Translations under genes and position numbers: made by a program
The notes under the pieces: model-generated
The model's input: only the letters and a program-made list of their open reading frames with translations
The model's database searches: none
What the model was told of the DNA's origin: nothing
Shown here: piece by piece, positions 5,438-7,572 of the stretch
Layout: every line of letters starts with the position of its first letter
Position numbering within the stretch: position 1 is the stretch's first letter
DNA from: an uncultured Phascolarctobacterium sp.
GTDB taxonomy: Bacteria > Bacillota > Negativicutes > Acidaminococcales > Acidaminococcaceae
Length of the DNA stretch: 7,572 nucleotides
Direction: 5' to 3'
Assembly: GCA_900554395.1 (NCBI GenBank)
Contig: USHB01000067.1
Location: forward strand, 1 to 7,572

Positions 5438-6295
5438 TTAACGGCCTCCGTGTCTTTTCATTTCGGCAGCCTGTTCACGCAGACGTGCTACACGTTCTTC
5501 CGTGCTGGGGTGAGTGCTGAACATCTGCTGCATAGTTTTTCTGCTGAACGGGCATACAATGAACATATGCGCAGTAGCTTCGGTTGCGCCCGGCATGGTG
5601 CGGCGCTGTGCATAAGCGTCAATTTTCAAAAGCGCATCAGCCAGTGCGTCCGGGTCGCCGCAAAGTTCACCACCGCCTTCATCGGCAAGATATTCGCGGG
5701 AGCGGGATACCGCCATTTGAATAAGCGCTGCGGCGATAGGAGCCAGAATCATAATCAGCAGAGTAACAATAAAGTTGCCGCCATTATTGCCTTCGTCATC
5801 CTGATGGCCGCCGCCCAAGAACATGCCCCACTGGGCAATGGTGGTAATAATACCTGCCATTGTTGCGGCAATGGTGCTGATTAAAATATCATTGTGTTTA
5901 ACGTGGCTGAGTTCGTGGCCCAAAACACCTGCAATTTCACGTTTGTCAAGCACATCATACAGTGCCGTGGTTACGGCAACGGCAGCGTGTTCCGGATTGC
6001 GGCCCGTTGCAAAAGCATTGGGCACGGGGCTGTCGATAATATAAACTTTGGGCATCGGCAGATTGCCGCGGCGCGCAAGCTCCTGCACCATTTTATATAA
6101 TGCCGGTGCGGATTGTGCATCGACCTCGCGGGCGTTATAGTGCCTCAGCACCATTTTATCACTGTTCCAGTAAGCATAAAAGTTCATGATTACCGAAATG
6201 CTCAGCATCACAATCATGCCCTGCAAACCGCCGAAATAATCGCCGATAAGCACCAAAAGCACGGTCAGTGCTGTCATTAAAAAAGCTGTTTTCAT
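5438..6295 (-). CDS. htpX: Membrane zinc protease HtpX (M48B)
   Basis: An inner-membrane endoprotease that helps degrade misfolded membrane proteins, alongside FtsH in E. coli. The 285-aa length fits the family. Two hydrophobic segments come first (about 3-19 and 24-42). The cytoplasmic domain has the HEXXH zinc motif at 127-131 (GHELSHVKHND), then two more membrane segments (about 136-160 and 174-195) separated by a glycine-rich polar loop with GGGHQDDEGNNGGN. The third zinc ligand is E201 in SREYLADE. The conserved THPSTEERVARL is near the C-terminus (261-272). The ATG is preceded by AAGGAGG with a rather long 12-nt spacer. A near-consensus promoter at 6365-6393 stands upstream, so it is the first gene of its transcript. 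I see no obvious heat-shock (CIRCE or sigma-32-like) element in the leader. Confidence 0.97.
   Translation of the reverse strand: MKTAFLMTALTVLLVLIGDYFGGLQGMIVMLSISVIMNFYAYWNSDKMVLRHYNAREVDAQSAPALYKMVQELARRGNLPMPKVYIIDSPVPNAFATGRNPEHAAVAVTTALYDVLDKREIAGVLGHELSHVKHNDILISTIAATMAGIITTIAQWGMFLGGGHQDDEGNNGGNFIVTLLIMILAPIAAALIQMAVSRSREYLADEGGGELCGDPDALADALLKIDAYAQRRTMPGATEATAHMFIVCPFSRKTMQQMFSTHPSTEERVARLREQAAEMKRHGGR
5445..5449 (-). promoter_or_regulatory. SD of the M42 gene embedded in the htpX 3' end
   Basis: GGAGG on the minus strand is part of the GGA GGC codons for the final Gly-Gly of HtpX and lies 10 nt before the M42 ATG. Ribosomes finishing htpX would uncover or reload at this site. Confidence 0.65.
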
Positions 6296-6343
6296 AATAA
6301 GTAGTGTCCTCCTTCATAAAAAAACAAAACATTAAAAAGCATT

Positions 6344-6358
6344 TAAGGCAAAGCCCTA
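6344..6358 (-). other. Small hairpin at the 5' end of the htpX mRNA
   Basis: On the minus strand TAGGGC pairs with GCCTTA around a TTT loop, six pairs including one G-T. It falls right at the predicted transcription start. T-rich sequence follows after a gap, but not as a clean terminator tail. It could be a 5'-stabilising hairpin, or chance. Confidence 0.25.
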
Positions 6359-6364
6359 TTAAAT

Positions 6365-6393
6365 ATTATAACAATTTAAAGATTAATTTTCAA
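6365..6393 (-). promoter_or_regulatory. Near-consensus promoter of the htpX operon
   Basis: On the minus strand TTGAAA (plus 6388-6393, five of six to consensus) is followed after exactly 17 bp by TATAAT (6365-6370, six of six). The preceding TGT makes an extended -10. Start of transcription is predicted near 6358, with a leader of about 60 nt. The promoter begins 15 nt after the polysaccharide deacetylase stop codon, in a gap without an evident terminator, so the upstream transcript may also run into htpX. Confidence 0.8.
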
Positions 6394-6408
6394 ATACTGT
6401 AAGTGTAT

Positions 6409-7572
6409 TTAGTGTAAAACTTCTGTGACAGGCACCAGTTTCAGCCCGGAAGCCTTTACTTCATCTATAACCTGCTCCCATGCGTTAACGGTATGCGGAC
6501 GGGCGTGGCAAATTGCAATGGCGCTGCCGTATTTATCGGCAATAGCCGCAGCCTGCCAGATTCTTTTGATTATCTCATCTTCATTGGTGCTGTTGTCTAA
6601 AAAGATGTTGTTGCGGCCTGTCGGTATGCCCATGCCTGCTGCCAGTTTATCGCCAAGCGATTTGGCATAAGTGTTGCTGTCTACAAAAAACATTCCCTGG
6701 CGTTTAAGTTCTTTTAACACTGCGCGCATAGTGCGTTCATCACTGGTGGCCTTGCTGCCCTGATGGTTATTAACGCCGCTGATGCCGGGCAGGCTTTCAA
6801 CCATTTCACGCGTAAGCTGCATAATGCGTTTATCATCCATGCTGGTTAAAACAGTACTTTTGCCCTCGCTCATGGCAGAAGCGTTCATCGGTTCCATCGG
6901 CAGGTGCAGCATGGCAACCTGTCCACCGCCATTAATTACATGCAGCGAATCACTGCTGAAATCACGGTACGGAATAATGGCAAAACTGAACGGCGCATGC
7001 AAATCAACAAGGCGCTGCACAAGGTCAACATCATAACCGCAGTCATCAATAATTACCGCAAGTTTGCCGTGGTGGCTGCGTTTGGGTGTTTCCTTTTTTA
7101 TGTCCTTATCCGGTTTATCCAGATTAAGGTTGTGGTAAAAATAAACCGTATCCGTCACAAACTCTTTCGTGCCTTCGCCTGCTTTGGTGCTGATGGCAAT
7201 ATCAAGCCTTGCCGCATCCCAGTCATTATAAGTTGTTTCTTCAAGGCGCACAGTTTTGAGCCTGCTTCCATCAAGTTTATCACTAAGCCAGCCTGCTGCA
7301 TCGCGCAGTTCTGTTGCGGCAGGAACGCCAATAGCAAGTTCGCGTTTATTCCAGATTACTTTTACGCCGGAAGCCTGTTCTTCTTCCTGCTGTTTGCGTC
7401 CGTTATCAGTAAGCTGCCAGTTATCGCGGGTCAGCAAAATATCGTCAACAGCTTTCTGGGCAGCTTTCGATTCCTCTAAAAGCTCAATCTGCTTCTGTCC
7501 TGTAACGCCGCTATCCTCTACGTCTTTTTCGGCACGTGATGATGCATAATATATGCCTGCTGCCACAGCGGC
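6409..7572 (-). CDS. Divergent polysaccharide deacetylase, YibQ-type (partial at 5' end)
   Basis: The frame is open to the right edge, so the true start lies outside; 387 residues are visible. The first ones (AAVAAGIYYASS) look like the end of an N-terminal membrane anchor or signal peptide. A charged region that may be coiled-coil follows (about residues 12-50), then a poorly conserved domain to about 160. The C-terminal catalytic-like domain carries LAVIIDDCGYD with the acidic pair at 176-177, FAIIPY (197-202), MLHLPMEP (221-228), GVNNHQGS with His270, FFVDSNT (295-301), IFLDN (323-327), and AICHARP with His356. This pattern is that of the divergent polysaccharide deacetylase family (YibQ, DUF610-like), related to the NodB fold. 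It probably acts outside the cytoplasmic membrane on cell-wall or other polysaccharide; the substrate is not established. The stop is 15 nt before the htpX promoter. Confidence 0.9.
   Translation of the reverse strand, partial: AAVAAGIYYASSRAEKDVEDSGVTGQKQIELLEESKAAQKAVDDILLTRDNWQLTDNGRKQQEEEQASGVKVIWNKRELAIGVPAATELRDAAGWLSDKLDGSRLKTVRLEETTYNDWDAARLDIAISTKAGEGTKEFVTDTVYFYHNLNLDKPDKDIKKETPKRSHHGKLAVIIDDCGYDVDLVQRLVDLHAPFSFAIIPYRDFSSDSLHVINGGGQVAMLHLPMEPMNASAMSEGKSTVLTSMDDKRIMQLTREMVESLPGISGVNNHQGSKATSDERTMRAVLKELKRQGMFFVDSNTYAKSLGDKLAAGMGIPTGRNNIFLDNSTNEDEIIKRIWQAAAIADKYGSAIAICHARPHTVNAWEQVIDEVKASGLKLVPVTEVLH

Noticed and set aside
5204..5884. A 226-codon plus-strand open frame opposite the M42 and htpX genes
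   Set aside because: It lies antisense to two genes with complete catalytic motifs, its product has no recognisable domain, and no convincing RBS or promoter was seen. It is a shadow of minus-strand codon bias.
6904..7479. A 191-codon plus-strand open frame opposite the polysaccharide deacetylase
   Set aside because: Antisense to a well-supported conserved protein, and its Phe- and Ile-rich translation resembles other shadow frames.
762..7572. The long minus-strand run as a new defence or biosynthetic island
   Set aside because: Every gene belongs to a known housekeeping or common family, base composition looks even, and there are no repeats, integrases or toxin-like genes.

Overview
The window is a gene-dense, moderately AT-rich bacterial chromosome segment with strong GGAGG-type ribosome binding sites and clear sigma-70/A-like promoters and rho-independent terminators, which is a Firmicutes style. 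It also carries a YibQ-type divergent polysaccharide deacetylase, a family found mostly in two-membrane bacteria, and a PduO-type cobalamin adenosyltransferase. Together these suggest a diderm Firmicute of the Negativicutes, with Acidaminococcaceae such as Phascolarctobacterium as one plausible guess. That placement is inference from gene content, not from a marker gene. Nothing looks like a mobile element, phage, CRISPR array or tRNA/rRNA gene.

Layout, left to right. At the left edge is the first 11 codons of a minus-strand gene with a signal-peptide-like start (1-34). A gene-free divergent promoter region follows (35-315). The only complete plus-strand gene (316-693) encodes an unrecognised 125-aa protein with a textbook 12-residue EF-hand calcium-binding loop. 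It converges on alr (alanine racemase, 762-1898, minus), and the two share a hairpin that can work as a terminator in both directions (708-751). Upstream of alr are its probable promoter, a TGTATACA palindrome and a terminator for the preceding MdtG-like MFS exporter (2069-3256, minus). A GC-rich terminator hairpin sits directly against the exporter's ribosome binding site.

The rest is a run of minus-strand genes: ATP:cob(I)alamin adenosyltransferase (3324-3842), nucleoside diphosphate kinase (3882-4295), an M42 glutamyl aminopeptidase/endoglucanase-family metallopeptidase (4352-5434), the membrane protease HtpX (5438-6295) and the 3' part of the divergent polysaccharide deacetylase (6409-7572, open at the right edge). 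A near-consensus promoter (TTGAAA, 17 bp, TGTTATAAT) lies just upstream of htpX. It probably drives htpX and the M42 gene, which are only 3 nt apart, and perhaps ndk and the adenosyltransferase up to the hairpin at 3271-3299.

Most of the window is housekeeping: cell-wall D-alanine supply, nucleotide balance, B12 cofactor activation, membrane protein quality control and peptide trimming. I see no convincing new multi-gene system. The most interesting items are the orphan EF-hand protein, the terminator abutting the exporter's RBS, and the tight htpX/M42 pairing.
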